Positions 41,171 through 50,891 of a stretch of DNA of 64,000 nucleotides are shown here, piece by piece (positions within the stretch are counted from its first letter, which is position 1; each line of letters opens with the position of its first letter). The stretch lies in assembly GCA_013138735.1 (NCBI GenBank), contig WTCE01000030.1, positions 62,001 through 126,000 of the forward strand, given 5' to 3'. The DNA is from Crocinitomix sp. GTDB lineage: Bacteria; Bacteroidota; Bacteroidia; Flavobacteriales_D; Crocinitomicaceae. Made by a program: the position numbers and the translations under genes. Under the pieces are notes generated by a model. It saw only the letters and a list, made by a program, of their open reading frames with translations, had not been told where the DNA came from and did not search any database.

Positions 41171-43846
41171 TTACTTTTTAATAAGCAACTTAAATCGTTC
41201 ACTGCCGACAGCTGCGGTTATTTCAACAAAATAAACCCCCGCTTCAACATCCAATTCAAACGTGTAAATCTTAGCTTCAACATTATGCGCTTGATAAACC
41301 AATTCACCACTAACAGCATAAACTTGAATTGAAACACCCAACAACTCACCCAAATCAACATAAACGAATCCACTACTTGGATTAGGATAAATTTTAACAC
41401 CACTCAAAGGACCATTTTCAACAACTCCCGCCGTAACAATCACATAACAATCAGAAGTATCAACACATTCTAATTTAGTCACCTCAACGGCATATTCTCC
41501 ATTATCTTCTGGCACAAAACTGACTCCTGTTGCTCCAGGTATTTCACTAAAATCATCTAAACAATCTAACCACTGATATTCGGCGTATGTTTCTAGCGAA
41601 GTTAAAGTTGGGTCATCATTTGTAACACCAATATTAATCGGATCAATGTCAAGGTTCAATGTCACCACCGAATCACATCCTACTGCATTGGTTAAAGTGA
41701 AAGTGGCACTCGTATTATCTTCAAAATATTCTATTCCATCAATCCAAACGTAGGAATCACAAGCTGTTTGTTCGTCAGTTCCTGAACTTGAATAATTGAC
41801 CACAAGATTAAGTGCTACCACTGAATCACATCCGGACACATTTGATAATGAAAAAGTAGCTGCGTCATTATCTTCACAGTATGTAACTCCATCAATCCAG
41901 ACCAATGAATCACAAACCACCAATTCATCAATTCCGGTATTTGAATAATTAACAATTAGGTTCAAAGTCACCACTGAATCACAGCCAACAGCGTTTACAA
42001 AAGTATCTGTTGCAACGAAATTATCTTCGTAATACATTATCCCATCAGTCCATAAAAGAGAGTCACAAGCTATTTGTACGTCGATTCCTGTTGAACTTGA
42101 CAGAATAGTCAAATTAAGCGCTACCACTGAATCGCATCCAAACTCATTGGTTAATGTGAATGTTGCTTCGTCATTATCTTCGGTGTATTCAATACCATCT
42201 ATCCAAGTGTACGCATCACAAGCTTCAATATTGTCAGTTGTGCTTGAACTTGGCAAAATTGTGAGGTGAAGTGAAATGATGGAGTCGCATCCAGAAGTGT
42301 CTGCCATTATAAAAATGGGATCGGAAGTGCTTTCAAAATATTCGATATCGTTTATCCAAGTGAATGAATTGCAGGCTTCAATTGTGTCGGTGGTTTCATG
42401 AGGTGTACAGGGCGCCATTTTTAGAATGAAGAAGTCGTCATTGTCTAAAGGTCCTTCCAATTCTAGCGTATCTGGTCCTGGATCAAAATCCATTGTTCCT
42501 TCGAAAAAGCCTGACATAAAAATGTTAGATGAATCGTCTATATCTAAACCATACGGGATTGATCGATCATTACTATTGTAATGCTTCACCCAGCTAAACT
42601 CACCACTAGCATTTAATTTTAATAAATATGTATCATCATTAAATCCATTAGCATCTAATTCGTAAACTCCTTCACTAGGGTCAAAATCGACCACTTCTGA
42701 GAACTTTCCTACAGTAAATATTTCGTTTTCTGCATTCAAAATAACTTTTGTCACATTAACTTCCTCCTCACCAGTAATCGTTCTCACCCAAATAAAATCT
42801 CCATCATTTGATAATTTTAGGATATAGCCATCCGTATATCCTCCAGCAGTAATTGTGGAGTCACCTGGACCTGGGTCAAAATCGACTGTTGATGAAAATG
42901 TGCCTACAACATATAAGTTTTCAGAGAGGTCAGAAGTCAAACATTGAGCGGATTCAAGATTAAAGATCCCTCCGATAGAATGAGACCATAAATAATTACC
43001 GTCAGAATCTAGCTTCAAAATAAAACCATCTCTCAGCCCTAATGCCGTGTGCAAAGCAGGAATTCCCTCTGGATTGAAATCAATTGTTTCATGATAGTAC
43101 CCTGTTACGCAAACATTATTAGAATTATCAATATGAATTTCTGAACCAGCATCATCTTCAGTTCCTCCATAGGCATTTGCCCATAGAAAATTTCCATCAA
43201 CATCTAGTTTCAAAACAAATACATCTACCGTACCTTCAGCAATAAGATCGTGTGTTCCAATTCCTGGATCAAAATCTACAGTATCTTCAAAAAAACCTGT
43301 TGTATATACATTTCCAACATCATCTATCGCAATTCCAATCCCTCTGTCCACAAGCGGACCTCCCATAGATGTTGCCCAAATTAAATTCCCTAAAGAATCT
43401 AATTTCATTACAAAAATGTCAGCTGATCCATTAGAGATGAGGTTTAATACTTCATCATTAGGATCAAAATCTGCTTCTTCACTATAATAACCTGTTAGAT
43501 AAACATTCCCATTCGTGTCAGTGACAATTTCAGCACCTATATCGTTTGACGTTCCTCCAATGGATTTTACCCATACAAAATTTCCATCATTATCGAGTTT
43601 GTGAATATAAATATCTGCTCCTCCCATTGAGGTGTACTCGTCAACACCTGGTCCTGGGTCAAGATCTGCTGTTAGTGCATAAGAACCTGTGGTATATACA
43701 TTTCCAGAATCATCAACCGACAATCCAAAGCTATAGTCTTGCAAGGGTGGATTACCCGCAGATACTGCCCAATCGAGGCGAACGTTTTGAGTCCAACCGT
43801 GAGCGGAAAATAAAATCAATAAGAGTCCAATCAGGAGCCTTTTCAT
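41171..43846 (-). CDS. T9SS-exported propeller/CDS-repeat protein, copy B
   Basis: This 891-residue secreted protein has a signal peptide (MKRLLIGLLLILFSAHGWTQ) and then about eight SBBP-like propeller units (to about 440; pattern D-G-N-x-x-W-(A/V)-x-x-x-G-G-x-x-x-D-x-x-x-x-(I/L)-x-x-D-x-x-x-N-V-Y-x-T-G). Five modules of about 52 residues follow, with A-C-D-S-x-x-W-I-D-G-x-x-Y and G-C-D-S-V-V-A-L-N-L. The end is a type A T9SS domain (Y-P-N-P-S-S-G-F-V-Y-V-D, last residues K-L-L-I-K-K). It should be exported to the surface or medium. It is the downstream member of a tandem pair; both share the same promoter elements. Confidence 0.9.
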   Translation of the reverse strand: MKRLLIGLLLILFSAHGWTQNVRLDWAVSAGNPPLQDYSFGLSVDDSGNVYTTGSYALTADLDPGPGVDEYTSMGGADIYIHKLDNDGNFVWVKSIGGTSNDIGAEIVTDTNGNVYLTGYYSEEADFDPNDEVLNLISNGSADIFVMKLDSLGNLIWATSMGGPLVDRGIGIAIDDVGNVYTTGFFEDTVDFDPGIGTHDLIAEGTVDVFVLKLDVDGNFLWANAYGGTEDDAGSEIHIDNSNNVCVTGYYHETIDFNPEGIPALHTALGLRDGFILKLDSDGNYLWSHSIGGIFNLESAQCLTSDLSENLYVVGTFSSTVDFDPGPGDSTITAGGYTDGYILKLSNDGDFIWVRTITGEEEVNVTKVILNAENEIFTVGKFSEVVDFDPSEGVYELDANGFNDDTYLLKLNASGEFSWVKHYNSNDRSIPYGLDIDDSSNIFMSGFFEGTMDFDPGPDTLELEGPLDNDDFFILKMAPCTPHETTDTIEACNSFTWINDIEYFESTSDPIFIMADTSGCDSIISLHLTILPSSSTTDNIEACDAYTWIDGIEYTEDNDEATFTLTNEFGCDSVVALNLTILSSSTGIDVQIACDSLLWTDGIMYYEDNFVATDTFVNAVGCDSVVTLNLIVNYSNTGIDELVVCDSLVWIDGVTYCEDNDAATFSLSNVSGCDSVVALNLVVNYSSSGTDEQTACDSYVWIDGIEYFEDNTSATFTLTNAVGCDSVVTLNLDIDPINIGVTNDDPTLTSLETYAEYQWLDCLDDFSEIPGATGVSFVPEDNGEYAVEVTKLECVDTSDCYVIVTAGVVENGPLSGVKIYPNPSSGFVYVDLGELLGVSIQVYAVSGELVYQAHNVEAKIYTFELDVEAGVYFVEITAAVGSERFKLLIKK

Positions 43847-43869
43847 AATAAATTAGGATCAATTCAATA

Positions 43870-43901
43870 CAAAGGTAAACGATTTGAACGCTTCACCCAA
43901 A
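43870..43901 (-). promoter_or_regulatory. Promoter of T9SS gene B: TTTG-N20-TACCTTTG
   Basis: On the minus strand TTTG (43901-43898) and TACCTTTG (43877-43870) are separated by exactly 20 bases, the Bacteroidota -33/-7 layout. The -7 box ends 24 bases before the ATG at 43846. The same arrangement is kept in the upstream paralogue. Confidence 0.8.
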
Positions 43902-43929
43902 AAACACCAAACAATTATAAAACAAAGCG

Positions 43930-44338
43930 TTAAACTCCAAAAGTATAACGTCCTGCATATACAAACAAAACACCATCAGGGCATAAAGCACTGATTACAT
44001 TAATGCTAAAAGTATATGTCCTATTTGGATTTGAACCATTTAGAACAAGACTACCATCACCATGTGTAAAGGTTGTATTTCCCGATATGGTTGTAATTTC
44101 TTTCATAAAGGAATTACCTAATCCATCTTCTATGGTGATTTCAACTTTTGTAAAGGTGTCACCCGCTGGTAAGTTTGAAGATACGCTTTCAGTAATTACC
44201 ATACTACCTCCTGGATGCGCATTTGTTCCATCATTAAATTCAGAAGAATCTAAAGGATATTTGGTCAAGCCATTTGCATCTTGATAATCAACTATATCGG
44301 TTTGACTTCCCAAAGCTTGAAAAGGATCACAGGCAAAT
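43930..44338 (-). pseudogene. 3' remnant of a gene trapped between the tandem T9SS genes
   Basis: An open frame begins right at the end of T9SS gene A (44340) without any ATG (only a TTG at 44313) and runs to a stop at 43930. It encodes a beta-rich tail (G-D-T-F-T-K-V-E-I-T-I-E-D-G-L-G-N-S-F, Y-T-F-S-I-N-V-I-S) ending A-G-R-Y-T-F-G-V. The last eight residues recur upstream of T9SS gene A (stop at 47096), where only about 20 codons survive. So it is the 3' part of a gene that once preceded the T9SS gene and was carried along by the duplication. Confidence 0.55.
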
Positions 44339-44339
44339 C

Positions 44340-47012
44340 CTACTCAACAACCAACCTAAACTGCCCACGACCATCATTACTCAATACCTCAACAAAATAA
44401 ACCCCTGCATCAACATCCAATTTAAACGAATAAATAGCGGATTCAACATTATGCGCCTGATAAACCAATTCACCACTAACAGCATAAACCTGAATAGAAA
44501 CATTTTGCAAATCACCCAAATCAACATAAACTAATCCTGAACTCGGATTAGGATAAATTTTAACAGCATTCAAAGCCCCATTTTCAACAACACCTGCCGT
44601 AACAATCACATAACATTCAGAAGTATCGACACATTCTGCCTTTGTAATTTCAACAGCATATTCTCCATTATCGTCAGGTACAAAACTCATTGTAGTCGCT
44701 CCCGGTATTTCGCTAAAATCATCTAAACAATCTAACCACTGATATTCGGCGTCTGTTTCTAGCGAAGTTAAAGTTGGGTCATCATTTGTCACACCAAAAT
44801 TAATCGGATCAATATCAAGGTTCAATGTCACCACCGAATCACATCCTACTGCATTGGTTAAAGTGAAAGTGGCACTCGTATTATCTTCAAAATATTCTAT
44901 TCCATCAATCCAAACGTAAGAATCACAAGCCGTTTGTTCGTCGGTTCCTGAACTTGAATAATTAACTTCAAGATTAAGTGCTACCACTGAATCGCACCCA
45001 AACATATTGGCTAATGTAAAAGTGGCTTCGTCATTATTTTCATAATAGGTGATCCCATCAATCCATAGGAGTGAATCACAAGCCACCAATTCATCAATTC
45101 CCGTGTTTGAATAATTAACAGTTAGGTTCAAAGTCACCACCGAATCACAACCAACGGCGTTTACAAATGTATCTGTTGCTACGAAATTATCTTCGTAATA
45201 CGTAATTCCATCAGTCCATAAAAGAGAATCACAAGCTGTTTGCTCGTCGATTCCTGATGAGCTTGAAAGAATTGTTAGATTAAGTGCTACCACTGAATCG
45301 CATCCAAACTCATTTGTTAATGTGAATACAGCTTCGTCATTATCTTCGGTGTATTCAATACCGTCTATCCAAGTGTACGAATCACAGGCCTCAATATTAT
45401 CAGTTGTGCTTGAGGCTGGAAGAATTGTGAGGTGAAGTGAAATGATGGAGTCGCATCCAGAAGTATCTGCCATTATAAAAATAGGATCAGTGGTGCTTTC
45501 GAAATATTCAATATCGTTTATCCATGTGTATGAATTACAAACTTCGATTGTATCGGTGGTTTCATGAGGTGTACAGGGTGCCATTTTTAGGATGAAGAAG
45601 TCGTCATTGTCTAAAGGTCCTTCCAATTCTAGCGTATCTGGTCCGGGATCAAAATCCATTGTTCCTTCGAAAAAGCCTGACATAAAAATATTGGAGGAGT
45701 CGTCTATATCTAGGCCTTCAGTTCTTGCTTGATCATCACAATCGAAATGTTTGACCCACGCAAACTCTCCGAGAGCATTTAATTTTAACAAATATGTATC
45801 TTCTTTGAAAAGGCCACCATCCAATTCGTAAACCCCTTCTCCTGGATCAAAATCTGCGACCTCTGAAAAGAGACCTGTAGCAAATATATCATTATCATCA
45901 TTTAAAACTATTTTAAAAATGTTGACATCATCTTCACCTGTTATTACCCTTACCCATAAAAAATCACCTTCACTATTTAACTTTAAAATATATCCATCTG
46001 CACTTCCTCCAGATGTGACCAAAGAATCTTCAGGACCTGGATCAAAATCGACAGTTTGAGTAAACATTCCTGCGACATATAAATTCTCTTCATCATCTGT
46101 TGTTAAACTTCTCGCAGACTCTAAATTACTAATCCCTCCGATTGAATGCGACCATAAATAATTACCTTCAGAATCAAGTTTTAGAATGAACCCGTCTTCA
46201 AATCCTTCGGACGTGTGTAATGCTGGAATGCCCGAGGGATTGAAATCAATAGTTGCTCGGTAATAACCTACAATACAAACATTATTTGCGTCGTCTATAC
46301 TTACTTCTAAACCAGCATCATTAGCAGTCCCCCCGTAAGCATTTGCCCATATGAACTCACCATCATTATCCAATTTCACTACAAATACATCAATTCCACC
46401 TTCAGAAATCAATTCAAAAGAGCCAACTCCAGGATCGAAATCAACTGTATCCTGAAAAAAACCAGTTGCATAAACGTTTCCTTCATTATCCATATCAAGG
46501 CTAATTCCTCGATCAGCGTCACCCCCTCCCATAGATCTTGACCAAATTAAATTCCCCAGTGAATCTAATTTCATTACAAAAATATCTGACGCTCCATTTG
46601 CAGTCTGTAAAAGCACACCGTCATTTGGATCGAAATCAGCCTCATTCTCATAATAGCCCACAACATAAACAAAGCCAAGAGAATCAGTTATAATTTCAGT
46701 TCCGATATCATTTAAAGTTCCACCAATGGATTTTACCCAAACGAAATTGCCGTTGTTATCCATCTTATGGATATAAATATCCAAGCCACCCATAGCGGTG
46801 TACTCATCAAAACCCGGTCCTGGATCGAGGTCAGCAGTCAGGGCATAGGCACCAGTAGTGTAAACATTTCCAGAATCGTCTACAGACAAACTAAAGCTAT
46901 AATCTTGAAGGGGTGGATTACCCGCAGATACAGCCCAATCAAGGCGAACGTTTTGCGTCCAGCCTTGAGCGCTTAGAAAAATCAATAAGAGTCCAGTAAG
47001 AAGCCTTTTCAT
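44340..47012 (-). CDS. T9SS-exported propeller/CDS-repeat protein, copy A
   Basis: A 890-residue paralogue of the gene at 41171, with the same order: signal peptide (MKRLLTGLLLIFLSAQGWTQ), SBBP-like propeller units, five A-C-D-S-(Y/L)-x-W-(I/T)-D-G modules, and a type A sorting domain (Y-P-N-P-S-S-G-L-V-Y-V-D). The sorting domain is close to that of copy B up to the last 15 or so residues, where this one ends F-R-L-V-V-E and copy B ends K-L-L-I-K-K. The junction of the duplication lies just past its stop. Exported by T9SS; binding partner or adhesive role unknown. Likely expressed from its own promoter at 47036-47067. Confidence 0.9.
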   Translation of the reverse strand: MKRLLTGLLLIFLSAQGWTQNVRLDWAVSAGNPPLQDYSFSLSVDDSGNVYTTGAYALTADLDPGPGFDEYTAMGGLDIYIHKMDNNGNFVWVKSIGGTLNDIGTEIITDSLGFVYVVGYYENEADFDPNDGVLLQTANGASDIFVMKLDSLGNLIWSRSMGGGDADRGISLDMDNEGNVYATGFFQDTVDFDPGVGSFELISEGGIDVFVVKLDNDGEFIWANAYGGTANDAGLEVSIDDANNVCIVGYYRATIDFNPSGIPALHTSEGFEDGFILKLDSEGNYLWSHSIGGISNLESARSLTTDDEENLYVAGMFTQTVDFDPGPEDSLVTSGGSADGYILKLNSEGDFLWVRVITGEDDVNIFKIVLNDDNDIFATGLFSEVADFDPGEGVYELDGGLFKEDTYLLKLNALGEFAWVKHFDCDDQARTEGLDIDDSSNIFMSGFFEGTMDFDPGPDTLELEGPLDNDDFFILKMAPCTPHETTDTIEVCNSYTWINDIEYFESTTDPIFIMADTSGCDSIISLHLTILPASSTTDNIEACDSYTWIDGIEYTEDNDEAVFTLTNEFGCDSVVALNLTILSSSSGIDEQTACDSLLWTDGITYYEDNFVATDTFVNAVGCDSVVTLNLTVNYSNTGIDELVACDSLLWIDGITYYENNDEATFTLANMFGCDSVVALNLEVNYSSSGTDEQTACDSYVWIDGIEYFEDNTSATFTLTNAVGCDSVVTLNLDIDPINFGVTNDDPTLTSLETDAEYQWLDCLDDFSEIPGATTMSFVPDDNGEYAVEITKAECVDTSECYVIVTAGVVENGALNAVKIYPNPSSGLVYVDLGDLQNVSIQVYAVSGELVYQAHNVESAIYSFKLDVDAGVYFVEVLSNDGRGQFRLVVE

Positions 47013-47035
47013 TTTAAATTAGCATCAATTTAGCA

Positions 47036-47067
47036 CAAAGGTAAACGATTTGAGCTCCTCATCCAAA
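47036..47067 (-). promoter_or_regulatory. Promoter of T9SS gene A: TTTG-N20-TACCTTTG
   Basis: TTTG (47067-47064) and TACCTTTG (47043-47036) on the minus strand, 20 bases apart, ending 24 bases before the ATG at 47012. Identical in layout to the promoter of copy B, although bases in the spacer differ, which indicates the boxes are under selection. Confidence 0.8.
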
Positions 47068-47095
47068 AATTACCATTCAATTATAAATCAAAGCA

Positions 47096-47157
47096 TTAAA
47101 CTCCAAAAGTATAACGTCCAGCATTGAAATAAGGTTGGTTAGCTGCAACGTTCTGAG
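47096..47157 (-). pseudogene. 20-codon tail of the lost upstream gene
   Basis: Reading leftwards, codons for T-Q-N-V-A-A-N-Q-P-Y-F-N-A-G-R-Y-T-F-G-V precede a TAA at 47096; a stop closes the frame upstream. The last eight codons equal the end of the fragment at 43930. This is the counterpart of that fragment next to T9SS gene A, reduced to its extreme 3' end. Confidence 0.5.
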
Positions 47158-47274
47158 TTTATCAAACTATCGAAATGAGCAATTTTCGATCAAGTAAAGC
47201 AGAAATCAGACTTTACAACCCGAATTCGAATAAATAAATTATCTTAGTCAATTATACCAAATCAAGCCTAAATT

Positions 47275-48312
47275 ATGGAGAAAAATGAAATTTCCGAAGA
47301 AGTTACGGTAACCCCTGTAATTAAGGATTTAGAACGGCTCTTTAACCGTTTCGTTCAATTTATTCGTTCAATTGTTACGCGTCTTATCAACGGATTGCAA
47401 AATTTTATTGCTTTTGCTTTTCATCATTTTATCATTCTTGCGGTTGTTGTGATACTTGGTGGTTGTTTGGGCTTTTTCAGCACAGAACTTATGCCGCGTG
47501 AGTATGAGTCAAACATGACAGTTAAAATGAATGTAAATGGCAAGGAGCAATTGCTGAATGACGTTGGTTATTTCAATGCCCTAATAAAAAAAGGTGCATT
47601 GACAGAACTTTCTGAATTGCTATCGATTACTGAATTGGAGGCAGCAACCTTAAAGTCTTGCGAAGCCTATCCCTATGCCACTTTCTTTGAAAAAACGGAG
47701 GCTCTCAACCAATTATACATGACCACCGATACTGCAATTTATAACAACCTAGATTTTGCTCAATTAATGTCACAAAATAATGGTGACTTAAGCTCTAAAT
47801 TTAGAATTTCTTTTACGGCTACTGATCAAACAGTATTTTCAAAATTAGAAGCGCCGCTACTCGCCTATTTAGAGCGGGTTCCTGAATTAAATAAATTGTT
47901 AGAATCTAGCCAAAAAGCGTTGGAATTTCAACGGCAAACTTATTACAAAGAAATGGCCAATTTAGATACCTTGAAAAAAGTAATGAATTTAGCACTGCTA
48001 GAACAAGCCAAAAATTCAGGAGGGACAGGAACAAATACTTATGTCAACCTATCGAGCGACAAACAATCCAATAGAAGTGTGAATGCATTAGATATTCAAG
48101 ACCGTTCGATCTTTTACGCCTTGAAAATCACAAATATTGATGTGGCCATTGAAGAACATGCATCCTGCTATTTTGTAAGCTCACATTTAAACCCTTTTGG
48201 TAAAAAGATTGGTTATGGAAAATTATCGCGTGCAATCGTAAGTGCAGGAGTTTCCTTTTTATTGACCATTCTCTTACTCTTCTTCTATAAGTTAAGCAAA
48301 AACAAGGCATAA
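47275..48312 (+). CDS. Wzz-like polysaccharide chain-length/co-polymerase protein
   Basis: The 345 residues have two membrane segments, at about 50-70 (F-I-I-L-A-V-V-V-I-L-G-G-C-L-G-F-F) and 318-338 (V-S-A-G-V-S-F-L-L-T-I-L-L-L-F-F). Between them is a large extracytoplasmic domain with Y-E-S-N-M-T-V-K-M, the usual start of Wzz domains, and coiled-coil helices near 210-240. This is the two-helix layout of chain-length regulators that set polymer length with Wzy. It is the first gene of a six-gene polysaccharide operon, with the next start immediately after its stop. No Wzc kinase domain is attached. Confidence 0.75.
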   Translation: MEKNEISEEVTVTPVIKDLERLFNRFVQFIRSIVTRLINGLQNFIAFAFHHFIILAVVVILGGCLGFFSTELMPREYESNMTVKMNVNGKEQLLNDVGYFNALIKKGALTELSELLSITELEAATLKSCEAYPYATFFEKTEALNQLYMTTDTAIYNNLDFAQLMSQNNGDLSSKFRISFTATDQTVFSKLEAPLLAYLERVPELNKLLESSQKALEFQRQTYYKEMANLDTLKKVMNLALLEQAKNSGGTGTNTYVNLSSDKQSNRSVNALDIQDRSIFYALKITNIDVAIEEHASCYFVSSHLNPFGKKIGYGKLSRAIVSAGVSFLLTILLLFFYKLSKNKA

Positions 48313-49614
48313 ATGAATGCCGAAAATGCTGGAATTACAGAAAAGTTAAAACGGAATGTATACGGAAGTATCATTTACAAAGGTATTGATGTACTGTTTA
48401 ATTTTTTATTGGTACGTTACGCCATCCAATTTTTCGGTGCAGAGGATTACGGAGTTTGGCTCACAATTCTATCCTTTTTCGCTTGGTTTTCGGTCATTGA
48501 ATTTGGAATCAGCAGCAGTTTCCGCAATAAATTAACGCAATATTTCGCAGACAAAAAATTTGATCACATTCGCAAATGGATTGGGATGGGTTATCACGCA
48601 AGCACTATCATTTACCTGATTTCCATTGCGCTATTTTTGATTGTATTTAATATTCTTGGTTATTCATTTGATCAATTTGACGCCAACTTCAACCTCATAT
48701 TCCAAGTCAGTTTTGTGCTTTATATGCTGCACTATATTCTCTTCTTTTTACAAACGGTTTTATTGGCTACCCATCATGCGCAATCCACTTACATTATTAG
48801 TGCTGTTCAAAAAGCTTTGCTCTTATTTGGGATCATAGCTTTTATTGAATTTGAGCTGACGGCATCACTATCGTTTATTTGCTTGTGGTTTTCGGTTATC
48901 CCCGTTATCGTTTGGGGAATTGCAACGCTCTTTTCTTATCGTTCATTTTTGAAACCAATAAAACCAAGAATCTCTGAGATTTTAAGCCCCAAAACACGAC
49001 CTTTTTCTCATGTTCAAAAAGCATTTTTCATCATTCAAATCAGCACGCTAATCATTTACGCAACCGACAATATTATAATCATAAACGGGATGACGGGCGC
49101 TGATGTCACCTATTATAATATTGCTTTTAAGTACTTTAATATTTTAATTATTTTATTCAATATTGTTTTGTTGCCCTATTGGTCTTCGTTTACGGAAGCG
49201 GCGCATAGGAAGGACATTTCCTGGATTAAAAAGAACGTGCGTAGGTTAATGTTACTTTGGTTGGCCATCACAGGTTTGTCTGTAGTTATGTTGTTGGTTT
49301 CAAGCTATGCTTATGAACTTTGGATTGGAGAACCTGTCACAATTCCTTTAGAACTATCCATTTTTATGGGGATTTCTGTTCTAATTACCTGTTGGAATAA
49401 TATTTTCACATATTTCCTAAACAGTATCTCTAAAACGAAACGTCAAATGTTGGTACTGGTTATTTCTGCCTTAATTAATGTGCCTCTATCTTTTTATTTA
49501 TTAGATGAAATTGGAATTACTGGAGTAATAATCGCTACAAGCATTGTACTCTTGCCACTTTCAATTGTATTGCCGCTTCAATATCGTTCTGTTATTAAAA
49601 AACTGGAAGCATAA
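48313..49614 (+). CDS. Wzx-type polysaccharide flippase
   Basis: A 433-residue MOP-superfamily membrane protein with about twelve helices; the N-terminus (G-S-I-I-Y-K-G-I-D-V-L-F-N-F-L-L-V-R-Y-A) and F-G-A-E-D-Y-G-V-W are typical of O-antigen and capsule flippases. It should flip undecaprenyl-linked repeat units to the periplasmic face. The ATG directly follows the stop of the Wzz-like gene, and its own stop shares one base with the next ATG (TAATG). It is a second flippase in the window, distinct in sequence from the one at 39109. Confidence 0.85.
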   Translation: MNAENAGITEKLKRNVYGSIIYKGIDVLFNFLLVRYAIQFFGAEDYGVWLTILSFFAWFSVIEFGISSSFRNKLTQYFADKKFDHIRKWIGMGYHASTIIYLISIALFLIVFNILGYSFDQFDANFNLIFQVSFVLYMLHYILFFLQTVLLATHHAQSTYIISAVQKALLLFGIIAFIEFELTASLSFICLWFSVIPVIVWGIATLFSYRSFLKPIKPRISEILSPKTRPFSHVQKAFFIIQISTLIIYATDNIIIINGMTGADVTYYNIAFKYFNILIILFNIVLLPYWSSFTEAAHRKDISWIKKNVRRLMLLWLAITGLSVVMLLVSSYAYELWIGEPVTIPLELSIFMGISVLITCWNNIFTYFLNSISKTKRQMLVLVISALINVPLSFYLLDEIGITGVIIATSIVLLPLSIVLPLQYRSVIKKLEA

Positions 49615-50891
49615 TGGAACGGACGTTGACAAAAAACAATACCATTCATCTTCTTTTCCTAGAATTGGTCAGCATTACCCCTATCCTAATCATATTGGGC
49701 AATGTTGTTCCTCCCATGCCAATAAAAATCCATCACATGGGATTGGGAATTATATTTTTAATCATGATTTGGGCCTTAATGTCTGATCCTTATAAAAAAT
49801 GGATCTTATATGTTGCAGGTGCTTATACCTTGATTCAATTCACACACGAACAATGGTATTTAAAAGGTTTGGTCGACTATTTCTTTGGGCCATTTGCTTT
49901 GTTGTTGTTATTGGATATTTTAGTGAATCAAAAATTACCCAAAGCAACGCTTTTGAAATATGAAAGGCGTTTCTATTACCTGCTATGGGTGCCAATTGCA
50001 ATTGCAGTATTGCAATATTTCAACCTTTTCCCTATCAAGTTATGGAATGCCACTTATGTTAACTTCGCTTATTTTGGCGATCTGGCAATTCCACGACCAA
50101 ATGGATTGCTTTATCATGGATCAGAACTTTCAGTTATCATTTGCTTTATGGCCTTATTTCAATTCTTTAAAAAAGAAAACAAAGCCGTTTGGATGCTATT
50201 ACTGCTGGTTATGATTGCTTTCATGACATACTTTAAGGCATTAATTGGTTGTGCCGCTCTCTTATTTCTTTACTATATCGTGTTTGTCAATCGAGGGGTT
50301 CTAGCTCAATTCAAACTCATTTCAAAAAAGCGGATTATTTTTTATGCCGTGCTCATTGTGCTTATTTTGACGACAGTTGCACTTCGTTTTTTCTCCCAAG
50401 TCTACACCTATACAGGATATTTATTTGTACCGGATATGTTAACAGGTCGTGGTGCAATTTGGAATATTTATATTGAACGAATCAAAGATTTTACGTTTTG
50501 GAATTATTTATTCGGGAATGGAATGGGTTCGTCTTTCGATATTTTTGCAGATTATGCAACGGCAGACACTTGGTATTTATTAGCAGCAGATCCTAACGCG
50601 GACACTGATTATGACACGCACAATGCGGTTTTGAGTGTGTTTATAAATAGCGGAATAATTGGTTTGGCGTTTATCTTTTACCTGTTTCGCATGGTTTGGA
50701 ATCAGATAAAAAAGTGGGCGCCAAATGGGAGTTGGAATAAGACCATCTTTTTTGGTATTTTTATAATCCCATTAATTACCATTGGAATTACCATTCCAAT
50801 TTATGAAAATGCCATATTTTGGATTGCTTTGGGATTTTTAATATACCGCTGGAAATTTTACACAGATGACGAAGGAACCGTTGAAACCTAG
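49614..50891 (+). CDS. O-antigen ligase/polymerase family protein (first of two)
   Basis: A 425-residue membrane protein with about eleven helices. The characteristic large periplasmic loop lies near 300-345, where G-N-G-M-G-S-S-F and D-T-H-N-A-V-L-S-V-F-I-N-S-G-I-I-G match the Wzy_C/WaaL motif. Such proteins either polymerise repeat units (Wzy) or ligate glycan to lipid A or another acceptor (WaaL-like). It is next to another member of the family; together they could be polymerase and ligase. The 3' end overlaps the next gene by 26 bases. Confidence 0.8.
   Translation: MERTLTKNNTIHLLFLELVSITPILIILGNVVPPMPIKIHHMGLGIIFLIMIWALMSDPYKKWILYVAGAYTLIQFTHEQWYLKGLVDYFFGPFALLLLLDILVNQKLPKATLLKYERRFYYLLWVPIAIAVLQYFNLFPIKLWNATYVNFAYFGDLAIPRPNGLLYHGSELSVIICFMALFQFFKKENKAVWMLLLLVMIAFMTYFKALIGCAALLFLYYIVFVNRGVLAQFKLISKKRIIFYAVLIVLILTTVALRFFSQVYTYTGYLFVPDMLTGRGAIWNIYIERIKDFTFWNYLFGNGMGSSFDIFADYATADTWYLLAADPNADTDYDTHNAVLSVFINSGIIGLAFIFYLFRMVWNQIKKWAPNGSWNKTIFFGIFIIPLITIGITIPIYENAIFWIALGFLIYRWKFYTDDEGTVET

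Larger units (their letters stand above)
41171..47157 (-). repeat. 3.17-kb tandem duplication (two units)
   Basis: Two units of the same order, promoter, leader and gene lie head to tail: T9SS gene starts at 47012 and 43846 are 3166 bases apart, as are the -33/-7 boxes and the upstream TTAAACTCC blocks (47096 and 43930). Identity is uneven. It is high in the repeat modules and in the 150-base block near 42400/45570, and lower in the propeller and at the very C-terminus. Each unit also includes the 3' tail of another gene (ending A-G-R-Y-T-F-G-V), truncated at both places. Confidence 0.8.
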
